From: Alopecurus myosuroides
Lineage: Eukaryota > Streptophyta > Magnoliopsida > Poales > Poaceae
Assembly (NCBI GenBank): GCA_028641055.1
Contig: CM054061.1
Span: 111,360,019-111,424,018 of the forward strand
Direction: 5' to 3'
DNA length: 64,000 nucleotides
Made by a program: the position numbers and the translations under genes. Position 1 is the first letter of the stretch, and each line of letters starts with the position of its first letter. Of this stretch, positions 1 through 12,306 are shown piece by piece. The notes under the pieces are model-generated. The model had not been told where the DNA came from, ran no database searches, and was given only the letters and a program-made list of their open reading frames with translations.

Positions 1-379
1 TATTAATGACTGCATCCTCTACCGCGGTGATAAGTACGAGAATTTGGATGAATGTCCGGTATGCACTGCATTGCGGTATAAGATCGGAGAAGATGACCCT
101 GGTGATGTTGACGGCGAGCCCCCCGTAAGAGGGTTCCTGCAAAAGTGATGTGATATGCTCCTATAATAACACGGTTGAAACTTCTGTTTAGAAACAAAGA
201 GCATGCTAGGTTGTTGCGATGGCACAAAGAAGACCGTAAGAAAGATGGAAAGTTGAGACACCCCGCCGATGGATCGCAGTGGAGAAAGATCGAGAGAGAC
301 TTCCCGGACTTTACAGGAGAGGCAAGAAACTTATGGTTTGGTCTAAGTACAGATGGATTTAATCCTTTTGGGGAGCAGA
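1..379 (+). pseudogene. TNP2-like CACTA transposase fragment, unit 0
   Basis: This is the end of the 5' TNP2 fragment. The cysteine-containing segment CINDCILYRG...ECPVC...LRYK is followed by a one-base loss in a C run near 120 that shifts the frame. The shifted frame (FRNKEHARLLRWHKEDRKK ... STDGFNPFGEQ) runs until the inner CACTA begins at 380. Unit 0 also has a TGG-to-TGA nonsense change near 150. The fragment is a truncated, dead copy. Confidence 0.85.
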
Positions 380-1435
380 CACTAGTAGGAAAAGGCCTTT
401 CTGTGGCGCACCAAAATGAGATTCTGTGGCGCACCTAGGGGCCGTAGGGGTGCGCCACAGAATCTACGCCACAAAAATTATTTCTGTGGCGCACCGTGGC
501 CGTGCGCCACAGAAATGTCAATTCTGTGGCGCACCTCAGCCGTGCGCCACAGAAATTTGCAATTCTGTGGCGCACCAAGGGGGGGTGCGCCACAGAATTT
601 TTTTTTGAATTTCAAAAAAAAAGGCGGCCAGATCTGGCCGCAAAAAAAGCCGGCCAGATCTGGCCGCGGGAAATTTCGAAATTTCGAAATTTCGCCGGAT
701 TTCGTCGGATGCTCGCCGGAGTTGGTGGGTGGAGGATGGGGGTCACCGGAGTTGGTGGGGAGGAGAAGGAGAAACTCGCCGGAGGTGGTGGTGGTGGTGG
801 AGGAGGAGGAGGAGGAGGAGGAGAGGTGATGGTGGTGGAGGATGAGGAGGAGGAGAGGTGGTGGTGGTGGTGGTGGTGGTGGTGGTGGTGGTGATGGAGG
901 AGGAAAGGTGGAGGAGAGGAGAGGTGGAGGATAGGAGAGGTGGAGAAGAAGTGGAGAAGAAGTGGAGGGGAGAAGGGAAGAAGAGGAGGGGAGGAGGGTA
1001 GAAGAGGAAGAAGAGGAGGGGAGGAGAGGCAGGAATTTCGAATCCTGTCTCCCAATTCTGTGGCGCACCCCCCCTTGGTGCGCCACAGAATTTTTTTTTC
1101 CTTTTTTTTTATTTTCTAGTCAAAATCTTAAAACGGCCATAACTTTTGTTCCTTTTGGAATTTGGCGATTCTAAAAAAAGCTCACAGGCCGAAGGCGAGT
1201 GAGGTTGGGTTCCTTTTTCTCTCTAGTTTTTTTTAATATCTTGATCATTTTTTTTCGACATCGTATGCAAAAGTTATGCCCATTTTACTTTTTTATAAAA
1301 CTTTTGCTCAGAAAGTCGAAATACATATTTCAAAATTTGACAAAAAAGTAGACATTAAACTCTCCGTGCATCTATAAGGGATTTATTTTTTGATGCTTTT
1401 TAGACTGCCAACTCTTCCGTAAAAAACTAGAAAAG
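380..1435 (+). mobile_element. Inner CACTA, left part (array unit 0)
   Basis: It starts at the terminus CACTAGTAGGAAAAGGCC, directly after AGA in the TNP2 sequence. Subterminal repeats of TTCTGTGGCGCACC and its complement follow (about 385-600 and 1055-1090). Then come two GGCCAGATCTGGCC palindromes, a GGT/GGA purine tract (781-1033) and an AT-rich body. It is cut at the array junction and has no right terminus or coding gene. Confidence 0.85.
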
Positions 1436-2770
1436 TAAGCACTTTGGAGGTGCACGAACTACAGGAGTAAGTTTCAGCAGCTCCCTAAAAATGTGCACTT
1501 TTATCTCTAATAAAGTATTTAGTCTGATATTTCATCGCTGAGCCCTTTACGGTGTAATCAGGGGCTGCAGGTGTGGTTTATGCATGGCATATATACAAAG
1601 CTCTGGACATGGGTGATCGAGCCATGAAAGGCTGCAGATGTGGATCAAGATTTTGTTTCTTCTACGATATAGTAGGATGCGGCTGGGAGGGTATTTGTTA
1701 GCTATCTTCTGGTTAGTTTAGATCAGAATAATACTCTAAATGAATGATGGCATAAATGTTGTCACAGGTGGTCAGCGAGAATTACGCCCCGAAAAAACGT
1801 GCCTCTTCAATGTAATTTTCAAGGTATATTATTTTCTTTATCCATGATACTCTCCTGTGCTCCGTAGGGATTTTGGTTTGCTTTGGATAACTATTCCTCT
1901 CTTTATCTGTGACTCGTGTCATGTACAAGTACATTGCTTGGCATAATATTTTTGGCGCAGATCTTTTCAAATTCAGTTAATTTGTAGTAAATAAATGCTA
2001 AGTTCCAGATTCAGCAGTTGGTTAAACAATACATTAAGAAATACTAGCACAAAATAAGTTAACATCTTTTCATTGCTTAGTATCACTGTATCAGGGTAAA
2101 CTGGCCGTCTATAACATGGTCGCATGGAAGCATGTTGATTTTATGTCCTGTTCTGCACATAAAATTTAGTCCGGTAGCAGCATACCTACAGGTATCTAAG
2201 AACTTTATGTATCCAAAGATTGCTACACCGAGGTTCAGCTCTCACCTGAATATCTCGATGGTTAGGAAACCGCAATCTATTTATCTAATTTCTGAGGTGC
2301 TTTTATAGGTATTCTCTCATGCTTTTCTCTTTTTTCCAGTTATTTTTAGATTGGTTACTAAAGCCGAGGAAGTATTAACTTGTGCTACGCCTAGATGGAT
2401 GTGTCAATGGTTATACCCTTTTTTATCACTGGGTAAATGATTGGCTGTAATCCAGGATGAACTAAAGAAAAGAGGTGAAGGGTGGTATTGCTTCTATTGT
2501 GGAAAAGTTGCACTCGATACGAAAATTACTTGATTGTACTAAGGGTAAGGTGGAATAGGATATGAGTTAATTATAGATACATGGGTATTTTTTGTCCAAA
2601 ATAATACTTTTCATTTTATAGTAATTTGTAAGGATTAGTTGCAGTCATGCATAGTGCTGAAATAAGAGGATTTGTAACAGGAAAAAAATAACTTTTGTAC
2701 GGTAAAGAATAATACTTATGTGATGCAGATCAATAACAAATATTTGAATCAATTTATTTAGATTTAAATT

Positions 2771-2804
2771 TGTTGACCGTAGCAACGCACGGGCATTAAA
2801 CTAG
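2771..2804 (+). other. Helitron-like 3' end (weak), unit 1
   Basis: The sequence CGTAGCAACGCACGGGC is followed by seven bases and then CTAG|T. This resembles the hairpin-plus-CTAG 3' end of grass Helitrons, but only a 4-bp stem (CCGT/ACGG) remains. Equivalent CTAG positions are 8248-8251, 13671-13674 and 19022-19025. I could not place a TC 5' end, so the element may be cut by the array junction. Confidence 0.3.
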
Positions 2805-2929
2805 TACAGATTAAAGTAGTATATAAGTTTAGGCTTACAACGTGCCACCTCAATTGAAAATGTCAAGTCACGCTTACTGTTCTATGTAGCATATGGTACA
2901 AACTAGAAAACTATATACGGATTTATGGA

Positions 2930-3115
2930 CACTGGCGGAAGCAGGAATTAAGTTTAAGGGGGGCCAAAACTGGTAACTATCCATTAGGGGGAGCCAAACA
3001 TGCTATTTTTTCACTAAAAATCGTTTTTTAATCAAAATTATGTGTAGAAATTAGCTTCATATAGCATGCATAGGGGGGGCCAGGGCCCCTGCTGGTCCCC
3101 CTGGTTCCGCCACTG
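2930..3115. mobile_element. hAT-type MITE, unit 1
   Basis: This is a 186-bp element with imperfect terminal inverted repeats: CACTGGCGGAAGCAGG on the left and the complement of CAGTGGCGGAACCAGG on the right. It is flanked exactly by the 8-bp direct repeat TTTATGGA (2922-2929 and 3116-3123), as expected for hAT insertions. It has no coding capacity. Confidence 0.85.
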
Positions 3116-3602
3116 TTTATGGAGTATATTCTGTAAAGAGGTATATACTTTGTTTTTTGACAGGAAGAGGTATATACTTCTTGGTAACTTAATCAAGGGG
3201 TATATATACCTTCCTTTTGACAGAATGGGTATATACTGCTTAGTTCAAGAGGAGTATGTACCGCTTTTCTCCAGAGATGTATTTATTTTTGCAATGTGCA
3301 TATATGTATATACTTTGTGCTCAGAATGAAGTATACCCATACTAGGGCATAGTGGACGTAAATGTGTATCTCAACAGAAATATGTTGCAAAATCTCAATA
3401 CAAAAAGATCAGCCATACATTGGCAAAAGAGTTATGTACTGCTCGACCGTATACCACTTATTCAACAAACAAGTATATTCTATTCTTTTTTTCTCAGTAC
3501 TATGTACCATCTTTTTACAATGGAGTATATTCCAAGCCTATCACATGTGACCAGTATGTGAGAACGTGGTCAAGACGCCGCCGGTGTCGGATATATGTCA
3601 AA

Positions 3603-3640
3603 CTAGTTTTGAAAGCGCGGCTTGCCGCGCGCAACATATT
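3603..3640 (-). other. Helitron-like 3' end, minus strand, unit 1
   Basis: Read on the minus strand, a perfect 7-bp hairpin (GCGCGGC AA GCCGCGC) is followed by eight bases and then CTAG|T, the textbook Helitron 3' terminus. The element would extend rightward, but I could not find its TC 5' end. Copies lie with CTAG at 9050-9053, 14474-14477 and 19824-19827. Confidence 0.45.
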
Positions 3641-3680
3641 AACTCGAACGTATTTTGCCCATAATTCTCAATGTATTGTA

Positions 3681-3782
3681 CTCCCTCCGTCCCATATTGG
3701 TTCTCACTAAATGGATGTATCTGGACATATTTTCGTGCTAGATACATATATTTCAACGACAATTAATATGGGACGGAGGGAG
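3681..3782. mobile_element. Stowaway (Tc1/mariner) MITE, unit 1
   Basis: This 102-bp element has termini CTCCCTCCGTCCCATATT and AATATGGGACGGAGGGAG, flanked by TA on both sides (3679-3680, 3783-3784). This is the classic Stowaway family of grasses. Confidence 0.95.
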
Positions 3783-4122
3783 TAGTAAAGATGGTTGTTG
3801 TTCTAAGGTAGGAACTATAGATCCATATATGAAATAGCAGTAGCACACTAATGCTGATAATAATAATAGCAGTGGTAACACTGATTTCAACACAGTCAGT
3901 GCAAACCTAACATGAACAGATGAAAACAGGCTATGGTTCGTGCAACACTATATCTTGGCATAAGTATATTACAGAACATAGCTGACGGAAGTCACATCCA
4001 CATTCTATGGTAACCTACTCTAAGAATCGACGGGGTCTTGCAGGCAATGAAGCTGCAACATAAGGTTCAAACGGTCAGATGGGGTTCATCAATTCAAGCA
4101 GAAAGAAGCTTGCACCCCGCTT

Positions 4123-5738
4123 CACTAGTGGAAACAACACCTTTCGTCCAGGGCTAGAAAAGTCATCTGTCCCGGTTGCATCAAAATTCAGGACAAATGC
4201 TATGCATTGGTCCCGGTTTGTGCGCCCGAGGCAGCATAAATCGCCTGAGGGCATTGGTTCCGTTTCGTTAGCGGGCATTTGTCCCGGCTTGTGGCATGAA
4301 CCGGGACCAATGCCTCGCCTCAGGCCACGTGGCACGCGCAAGGGCATTGGTCCCGGTTCATGCCACAAACTGGGACCAATGCCCCCTTCCCCTACATATA
4401 CTGCCTCCTAGCTACCCCCTTCCCTCTTTTTTGTTTTGCTTGGAGGAGTGAGAGAGGTGGGTGCTAGTGTGTGTTATTTTACTATGCACACGAGGTGTTC
4501 AACGAAATACCCGAGCCACACATTAGTTCACAGAAAATGGTATCTTCGATCGAGGTTAGCAAACTTATCTTTTTCATCTGTAATTGATACTTAAAAAAGT
4601 TATATTTGTCGATGTATTGTGGTCATTTCTCTATGGAAGATGTGTTATTGTAATGTTTTTTGATAAACTTAATTATACGATGCAGATGGATGCACGGCAG
4701 CGATGGATGTACGGTGACCGATGCACTTCCGAGTATATGGCAGGCATGAATGCATTTCTCGCTGTAGCTCAGGCGAACAAAGATAATGGCTTTATGTGTT
4801 GCCCATGTGTTGATTGTCGGAACGTCAGGGAACACTCTTCCCCGAGAGTCCTTCACGGCCACCTACTTCGGAGAGGTTTCATGCCCAGCTATAATTGCTG
4901 GACCAAGCATGGAGAAAGAGGGGTTGTGATGGAAGACAATAAAGAAGAAGATGATCCTTTGTTCCTTGAATACGGTGATACTGCAATGGAAGACAATGCA
5001 GAAGAAGGAGGTGATCAAGAAAGGGCATCAAAAGAGCCCGATGATGATCTTGGCCGGGTTATTGCTGATGCAAGGGAAGACCGTGAAAGCGAATTGAAGA
5101 GGTTGAAGCTGGACATTATGTTACAGGATCACAAAAAGTTTTTGTACCCAAATTGCGAAGATGGCAGCACAAAGCTCGGTACCACACTGGAGTTGCTAAA
5201 ATGGAAGGCACAGAACGGTGTGACTGACAAGGCATTTGAAAGTTTACTTCAATTAATGAAGCCGAAGCTTCCAAAGGATAACGAATTTCCTGAGAGTACG
5301 TACGAAGAAAATAAAGCTCTCTTCCCTCTAGGATTAGATGTGCAGAAGATACATGCATGTATTAATGACTGCATCCTCTACCGCGGTGATAAGTACGAGA
5401 ATTTGGATGAATGTCCGGTATGCACTGCATTGCGGTATAAGATCGGAGAAGATGACCCTGGTGATGTTGACGGCGAGCCCCCCGTAAGAGGGTTCCTGCA
5501 AAAGTGATGTGGTATGCTCCTATAATAACACGGTTGAAACTTCTGTTTAGAAACAAAGAGCATGCTAGATTGTTGCGATGGCACAAAGAAGACCGTAAGA
5601 AAGATGGAAAGTTGAGACACCCCGCCGATGGATCGCAGTGGAGAAAGATCGAGAGAGACTTCCCGGACTTTACAGGAGAGGCAAGAAACTTATGGTTTGG
5701 TCTAAGTACAGATGGATTTAATCCTTTTGGGGAGCAGA
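4123..5738 (+). mobile_element. Host CACTA 5' end (unit 1, truncated copy)
   Basis: It begins with CACTAGTGGAAACA, preceded by CTT (4120-4122). Subterminal repeats follow, in which GGTCCCGGTT pairs with AACCGGGACC (to about 4385), then a leader and the TNP2 start. This copy is cut by the inner CACTA at 5739 and never regains a right end. Confidence 0.85.
4686..5738 (+). pseudogene. TNP2-like CACTA transposase 5' fragment, unit 1
   Basis: The fragment starts at ATG 4686 (MDARQRWMYG), directly after GATGCAG, a likely splice acceptor. It opens with a transposase-associated domain containing MCCPCVDCRN and HLLRRGF, then an acidic linker, then the TNP2 start with CINDC and ECPVC. The frame is lost near 5480, where a run of Cs before GTAAGAGG is one base short. 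The next frame ends at the inner CACTA insertion after NPFGEQ. The same frameshift is in every unit. Confidence 0.85.
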
Positions 5739-6882
5739 CACTAGTAGGAAAAGGCCTTTCTGTGGCGCACCAAAATGAGATTCTGTGGCGCACCTAGGGG
5801 CCGTAGGGGTGCGCCACAGAATCTACGCCACAAAAATTATTTCTGTGGCGCACCGTGGCCGTGCGCCACAGAAATGTCAATTCTGTGGCGCACCTCAGCC
5901 GTGCGCCACAGAAATTTGCAATTCTGTGGCGCACCAAGGGGGGGTGCGCCACAGAATTTTTTTTTGAATTTCAAAAAAAAAGGCGGCCAGATCTGGCCGC
6001 AAAAAAAAGCCGGCCAGATCTGGCCGCGGGAAATTTCGAAATTTCGAAATTTCGCCGGATTTCGTCGGATGCTCGCCGGAGTTGGTGGGTGGAGGATGGG
6101 GGTCACCGGAGTTGGTGGGGAGGAGAAGGAGAAACTCGCCGGAGGTGGTGGTGGTGGTGGTGGAGGAGGAGGAGGAGGAGAGGTGATGGTGGTGGAGGAT
6201 GAGGAGGAGGAGAGGTGGTGGTGGAGGAGGAGGAGAAAGAGGAGGAGGAGAGGTGGTGGTGGTGGAGGAGGAGGAGGAGGAGCTCACCTGAGGTGGTGGT
6301 GGTGGTGGTGGTGGTGGTGGTGGTGGTGGTGGTGGTGGTGATGGAGGAGGAAAGGTGGAGGAGAGGAGAGGTGGAGGAGAGGAGAGGTGGAGAAGAAGTG
6401 GAGAAGAAGTGGAGGGGAGAAGGGAAGAAGAGGAGGGGAGGAGGGTAGAAGAGGAAGAAGAGGAGGGGAGGAGAGGCAGGAATTTCGAATCCTGTCTCCC
6501 AATTCTGTGGCGCACCCCCCCTTGGTGCGCCACAGATTTTTTTTTTCCTTTTTTTTATTTTCTAGTCAAAATCTTAAAACGGCCATAACTTTTGTTCCTT
6601 TTGGAATTTGGCGATTCTAAAAAAAGCTCACAGGCCGAAGGCGAGTGAGGTTGGGTTCCTTTTTCTCTCTAGTTTTTTTTAATATCTTGATCATTTTTTT
6701 TCGACATCGTATGCAAAAGTTATGCCCATTTTACTTTTTTTATAAAACTTTTGCTCAGAAAGTCGAAATACATATTTCAAAATTTGACAAAAAAGTAGAC
6801 ATTAAACTCTCCGTGCATCTATAAGGGATTTATTTTTTGATGCTTTTTAGACTGCCAACTCTTCCGTAAAAAACTAGAAAAG
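5739..6882 (+). mobile_element. Inner CACTA, left part (array unit 1)
   Basis: It has the same terminus and subterminal GTGGCGCACC repeats as the other copies. It carries the two-copy GGCCAGATCTGGCC palindrome and a 340-bp GGT/GGA tract (6141-6480). It is truncated at the array junction. Confidence 0.85.
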
Positions 6883-8376
6883 TAAGCACTTTGGAGGTGC
6901 ACGAACTACAGGAGTAAGTTTCAGCAGCTCCCTAAAAATGTGCACTTTTATCTCTAATAAAGTATTTAGTCTGATATTTCATCGCTGAGCCTTTTACGGT
7001 GTAATCAGGGGCTGCAGGTGTGGTTTATGCATGGCATATATACAAAGCTCTGGACATGGGTGATCGAGCCATGAAAGGCTGCAGATGTGGATCAAGATTT
7101 TGTTTCTTCTACGATATAGTAGGATGCGGCTGGGAGGGTATTTGTTAGCTATCTTCTGGTTAGTTTAGATCAGAATAATACTCTAAATGAATGATGGCAT
7201 AAATGTTGTCACAGGTGGTCAGCGAGAATTACGCCCCGAAAAAACGTGCCTCTTCAATGTAATTTTCAAGGTATATTATTTTCTTTATCCATGATACTCT
7301 CCTGTGCTCCGTAGGGATTTTGGTTTGCTTTGGATAACTATTCCTCTCTTTATCTGTGACTCGTGTCATGTACAAGTACATTGCTTGGCATAATATTTTT
7401 GGCGCAGATCTTTTCAAATTCAGTTAATTTGTAGTAAATAAATGCTAAGTTCCAGATTCAGCAGTTGGTTAAACAATACATTAAGAAATACTAGCACAAA
7501 ATAAGTTAACATCTTTTCATTGCTTAGTATCACTGTATCAGGGTAAACTGGCCGTCTATAACATGGTCGCATGGAAGCATGTTGATTTTATGTCCTGTTC
7601 TGCACATAAAATTTAGTCCGGTAGCAGCATACCTACAGGTATCTAAGAACTTTATGTATCCAAAGATTGCTACACCGAGGTTCAGCTCTCACCTGAATAT
7701 CTCGATGGTTAGGAAACCGCAATCTATTTATCTAATTTCTGAGGTGCTTTTATAGGTATTCTCTCATGCTTTTCTCTTTTTTCCAGTTATTTTTAGATTG
7801 GTTACTAAAGCCGAGGAAGTATTAACTTGTGCTACGCCTAGATGGATGTGTCAATGGTTATACCCTTTTTTATCACTGGGTAAATGATTGGCTGTAATCC
7901 AGGATGAACTAAAGAAAAGAGGTGAAGGGTGGTATTGCTTCTATTGTGGAAAAGTTGCACTCGATACGAAAATTACTTGATTGTACTAAGGGTAAGGTGG
8001 AATAGGATATGAGTTAATTATAGATACATGGGTATTTTTTGTCCAAAATAATACTTTTCATTTTATAGTAATTTGTAAGGATTAGTTGCAGTCATGCATA
8101 GTGCTGAAATAAGAGGATTTGTAACAGGAAAAAAATAACTTTTGTACGGTAAAGAATAATACTTATGTGATGCAGATCAATAACAAATATTTCAATCAAT
8201 TTATTTAGATTTAAATTTGTTGACCGTAGCAACGCACGGGCATTAAACTAGTACAGATTAAAGTAGTATATAAGTTTAGGCTTACAATGTGCCACCTCAA
8301 TTGAAAATGTCAAGTCACGCTTACTGTTCTATGTAGCATATGGTACAAACTAGAAAACTATATACGGATTTATGGA

Positions 8377-8562
8377 CACTGGCGGAAGCAGGAATTAAGT
8401 TTAAGGGGGGCCAAAACTGGTAACTATCCATTAGGGGGAGCCAAACATGCTATTTTTTCACTAAAAATCGTTTTTTAATCAAAATTATGTGTAGAAATTA
8501 GCTTCATATAGCATGCATAGGGGGGGCCAGGGCCCCTGCTGGTCCCCCTGGTTCCGACACTG
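8377..8562. mobile_element. hAT-type MITE, unit 2
   Basis: Copy of the 186-bp element at 2930, with TTTATGGA on both sides. The right terminus has one change (GTTCCGACACTG). Confidence 0.85.
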
Positions 8563-9127
8563 TTTATGGAGTATATTCTGTAAAGAGGTATATACTTTCT
8601 TTTTTGACAGGAAGAGGTATATACTTCTTGGTAACTTAATCAAGGGGTATATATACCTTCCTTTTGACAGAATGGGTATATACTGCTTAGTTCAAGAGGA
8701 GTATGTACCGCTTTTCTCCAGAGATGTATTTATTTTTGCAATGTGCATATATGTATATACTTTGTGCTCAGAATGAAGTATACCCATACTAGGGCATAGT
8801 GGACGTAAATGTGTATCTCAACAGAAATATGTTGCAAAATCTCAATACAAAAAGATCAGCCATACATTGGCAAAAGAGTTATGTACTGCTCGACCGTATA
8901 CCACTTATTCAACAAACAAGTATATTCTATTCTTTTTTTCTCAGTACTATGTACCATCTTTTTACAATGGAGTATATTCCAAGCCTATCACATGTGACCA
9001 GTATGTGAGAACGTGGTCAAGACGCCGCCGGTGTCGGATATATGTCAAACTAGTTTTGAAAGCGCGGCTTGCCGCGCGCAACATATTAACTCGAACGTAT
9101 TTTGCCCATAATTCTCAATGTATTGTA

Positions 9128-9229
9128 CTCCCTCCGTCCCATATTGGTTCTCACTAAATGGATGTATCTGGACATATTTTCGTGCTAGATACATATATTT
9201 CAACGACAATTAATATGGGACGGAGGGAG
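9128..9229. mobile_element. Stowaway MITE, unit 2
   Basis: 102-bp copy flanked by TA, the same as the unit 1 copy. Confidence 0.95.
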
Positions 9230-9569
9230 TAGTAAAGATGGTTGTTGTTCTAAGGTAGGAACTATAGATCCATATATGAAATAGCAGTAGCACACTAATG
9301 CTGATAATAATAATAGCAGTGGTAACACTGATTTCAACACAGTCAGTGCAAACCTAACATGAACAGATGAAAACAGGCTATGGTTCGTGCAACACTATAT
9401 CTTGGCATAAGTATATTACAGAACATAGCTGACGGAAGTCACATCCACATTCTATGGTAACCTACTCTAAGAATCGACGGGGTCTTGCAGGCAATGAAGC
9501 TGCAACATAAGGTTCAAACGGTCAGATGGGGTTCATCAATTCAAGCAGAAAGAAGCTTGCACCCCGCTT

Positions 9570-11185
9570 CACTAGTGGAAACAACACCTTTCGTCCAGGG
9601 CTAGAAAAGTCATCTGTCCCGGTTGCATCAAAATTCAGGACAAATGCTATGCATTGGTCCCGGTTTGTGCGCCCGAGGCAGCATAAATCGCCTGAGGGCA
9701 TTGGTTCCGTTTCGTTAGCGGGCATTTGTCCCGGTTTGTGGCATGAACCGGGACCAATGCCTCGCCTCAGGCCACGTGGCACGCGCAAGGGCATTGGTCC
9801 CGGTTCATGCCACAAACTGGGACCAATGCCCCCTTCCCCTACATATACTGCCTCCTAGCTACCCCCTTCCCTCTTTTTTGTTTTGCTTGGAGGAGTGAGA
9901 GAGGTGGGTGCTAGTGTGTGTTATTTTACTATGCACACGAGGTGTTCAACGAAATACCCGAGCCACACATTAGTTCACAGAAAATGGTATCTTCGATCGA
10001 GGTTAGCAAACTTATCTTTTTCATCTGTAATTGATACTTAAAAAAGTTATATTTGTCGATGTATTGTGGTCATTTCTCTATGGAAGATGTGTTATTGTAA
10101 TGTTTTTTGATAAACTTAATTATACGATGCAGATGGATGCACGGCAGCGATGGATGTACGGTGACCGATGCACTTCCGAGTATATGGCAGGCATGAATGC
10201 ATTTCTCGCTGTAGCTCAGGCGAACAAAGATAATGGCTTTATGTGTTGCCCATGTGTTGATTGTCGGAACGTCAGGGAACACTCTTCCCCGAGAGTCCTT
10301 CACGGCCACCTACTTCGGAGAGGTTTCATGCCCAGCTATAATTGCTGGACCAAGCATGGAGAAAGAGGGGTTGTGATGGAAGACAATAAAGAAGAAGATG
10401 ATCCTTTGTTCCTTGAATACGGTGATACTGCAATGGAAGACAATGCAGAAGAAGGAGGTGATCAAGAAAGGGCATCAAAAGAGCCCGATGATGATCTTGG
10501 CCGGGTTATTGCTGATGCAAGGGAAGACCGTGAAAGCGAATTGAAGAGGTTGAAGCTGGACATTATGTTACAGGATCACAAAAAGTTTTTGTACCCAAAT
10601 TGCGAAGATGGCAGCACAAAGCTCGGTACCACACTGGAGTTGCTAAAATGGAAGGCACAGAACGGTGTGACTGACAAGGCATTTGAAAGTTTACTTCAAT
10701 TAATGAAGCCGAAGATTCCAAAGGATAACGAATTTCCTGAGAGTACGTACGAAGAAAATAAAGCTCTCTTCCCTCTAGGATTAGATGTGCAGAAGATACA
10801 TGCATGTATTAATGACTGCATCCTCTACCGCGGTGATAAGTACGAGAATTTGGATGAATGTCCGGTATGCACTGCATTGCGGTATAAGATCGGAGAAGAT
10901 GACCCTGGTGATGTTGACGGCGAGCCCCCCGTAAGAGGGTTCCTGCAAAAGTGATGTGGTATGCTCCTATAATAACACGGTTGAAACTTCTGTTTAGAAA
11001 CAAAGAGCATGCTAGGTTGTTGCGATGGCACAAAGAAGACCGTAAGAAAGATGGAAAGTTGAGACACCCCGCCGATGGATCGCAGTGGAGAAAGATCGAG
11101 AGAGACTTCCCGGACTTTACAGGAGAGGCAAGAAACTTATGGTTTGGTCTAAGTACAGATGGATTTAATCCTTTTGGGGAGCAGA
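9570..11185 (+). mobile_element. Host CACTA 5' end (unit 2, truncated copy)
   Basis: CACTAGTGGAAACA terminus preceded by CTT. Subterminal inverted CCCGGTT repeats and the TNP2 5' fragment follow, and the inner CACTA cuts it at 11186. Confidence 0.85.
10133..11185 (+). pseudogene. TNP2-like CACTA transposase 5' fragment, unit 2
   Basis: Copy of the unit 1 fragment starting MDARQRWMYG. It has one visible replacement, KPKI for KPKL, in the LLQLMKPK region. The shared one-base loss in the C run near 10927 shifts the frame. Confidence 0.85.
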
Positions 11186-12306
11186 CACTAGTAGGAAAAG
11201 GCCTTTCTGTGGCGCACCAAAATGGGATTCTGTGGCGCACCTAGGGGCCGTAGGGCTGCGCCACAGAATCTACGCCAGAAAAATTATTTCTGTGGCGCAC
11301 CGTGGCCGTGCGCCACTGAAATGTCAATTCTGTGGCGCACCTCAGCCGTGCGCCACAGAAATTTGCAATTCTGTGGCGCACCAAGGGGGGTGCGCCACAG
11401 AATTTTTTTTTGAATTTCAAAAAAAAAGGCGGCCAGATCTGGCCGCGGGGAATTTTCGAAATTTTGAAATTTCGCCGGATTTCGTCGGATGCTCGCCGGA
11501 GTTGGTGGGTGGAGGATGGGGGTCACCGGAGTTGGTGGGGAGGAGAAGGAGAAGCTCGCCGGAGGTGGTGGTGGTGGTGGAGGAGGAGGAGGAGGAGGAG
11601 GAGGAGGAGGAGAGGTGATGGTGGTGGAGGATGAGGAGGAGGAGAGGTGGTGGTGGAGGAGGAGGAGAAAGAGGAGGAGGAGAGGTGGTGGTGGAGGAGT
11701 AGGAGGAGGAGGAGCTCACCGGAGGTGGTGGTGGTGGTGGTGGTGGTGGTGGTGGTGGTGGTGATGGAGGAGGAGAGGTGGAGGAGAGGAGAGGTGGAGG
11801 AGAGGAGAGGTGGAGAAGAAGTGGAGAAGAAGTGGAGGGGAGAAGGGAAGAAGAGGAGGGGAGGAGGGTAGAAGAGGAAGAAGAGGAGGGGAGGAGAGGC
11901 AGGAATTTCGAATCCTGCCTCCCAATTCTGTGGCGCACCCCCCCTTGGTGCGCCACAGAATTTTTTTTTCTTTTTTTTTTATTTTCTAGTCAAAATCTTA
12001 AAACGGCCATAACTTTTGTTCCTTTTGGAATTTGGCGATTCTAAAAAAAGCTCACAGGCCGAAGGCGAGTGAGGTTGGGTTCCTTTTTCTCTCTAGTTTT
12101 TTTTAATATCTTGATCATTTTTTTTCGACATCGTATGCAAAAGTTATGCCCATTTTACTTTTTTTATAAAACTTTTGGTCAGAAAGTCGAAATACATATT
12201 TCAAAATTTGACAAAAAAATAGACATTAAACTCTCCGTGCATCTATAAGGGATTTATTTTTTGATGCTTTTTAGACTGCCAACTCTTCCGTCAAAAACTA
12301 GAAAAG
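11186..12306 (+). mobile_element. Inner CACTA, left part (array unit 2)
   Basis: It starts at the CACTAGTAGGAAAAGGCC terminus. The palindrome is single and the purine tract is 343 bp (11561-11903). It is cut at the junction with unit 3. Confidence 0.85.

Larger units (their letters stand above)
1..1435 (+). repeat. Array unit 0 (right part only)
   Basis: This partial unit starts inside the TNP2 exon (equivalent to 5360 in the next unit). It holds the end of the TNP2 fragment (1-379) and the left part of the inner CACTA (380-1435). It uniquely has TGA in place of TGG just after the shared frameshift near 150. Confidence 0.9.
1436..6882 (+). repeat. Array unit 1 (5447 bp)
   Basis: In order, the unit holds flanking DNA 1436-4122, the host CACTA 5' end 4123-5738 and inner CACTA left part 5739-6882. 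Within the flank, 1436-2770 is AT-rich DNA in which I recognise no gene. A weak Helitron-like 3' end (CTAG at 2801-2804), a hAT MITE (2930-3115), a second Helitron-like end (CTAG at 3603-3606) and a Stowaway MITE (3681-3782) follow. The stretch 3785-4119 is unremarkable DNA up to the CACTA target site. Confidence 0.9.
6883..12306 (+). repeat. Array unit 2 (5424 bp)
   Basis: It has the same layout as unit 1: flank 6883-9569, host CACTA 5' end 9570-11185, inner CACTA fragment 11186-12306. It lacks the duplicated GGCCAGATCTGGCC palindrome of units 0 and 1. Flank variants such as TATTCAACAAAC are shared with unit 1 rather than with units 3 and 4. Stretches without named elements are the AT-rich 6883-8217 and 9232-9566. 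Confidence 0.9.

Noticed and set aside
416..1086. Long open frames rich in Trp, Gly, Glu, Pro, Ser or His in the inner CACTA (and equivalents in other units)
   Set aside because: They are translations of the GGT/GGA microsatellite and inverted GTGGCGCACC repeats, open in several frames on both strands. No domain or conserved start.
1760..1850. Captured exon (GTGGTCAGCGAGAATTACGC) in the array flank
   Set aside because: It lies between a CACAG and a GTATAT, but the frame is very short and stops quickly, with no recognised protein.
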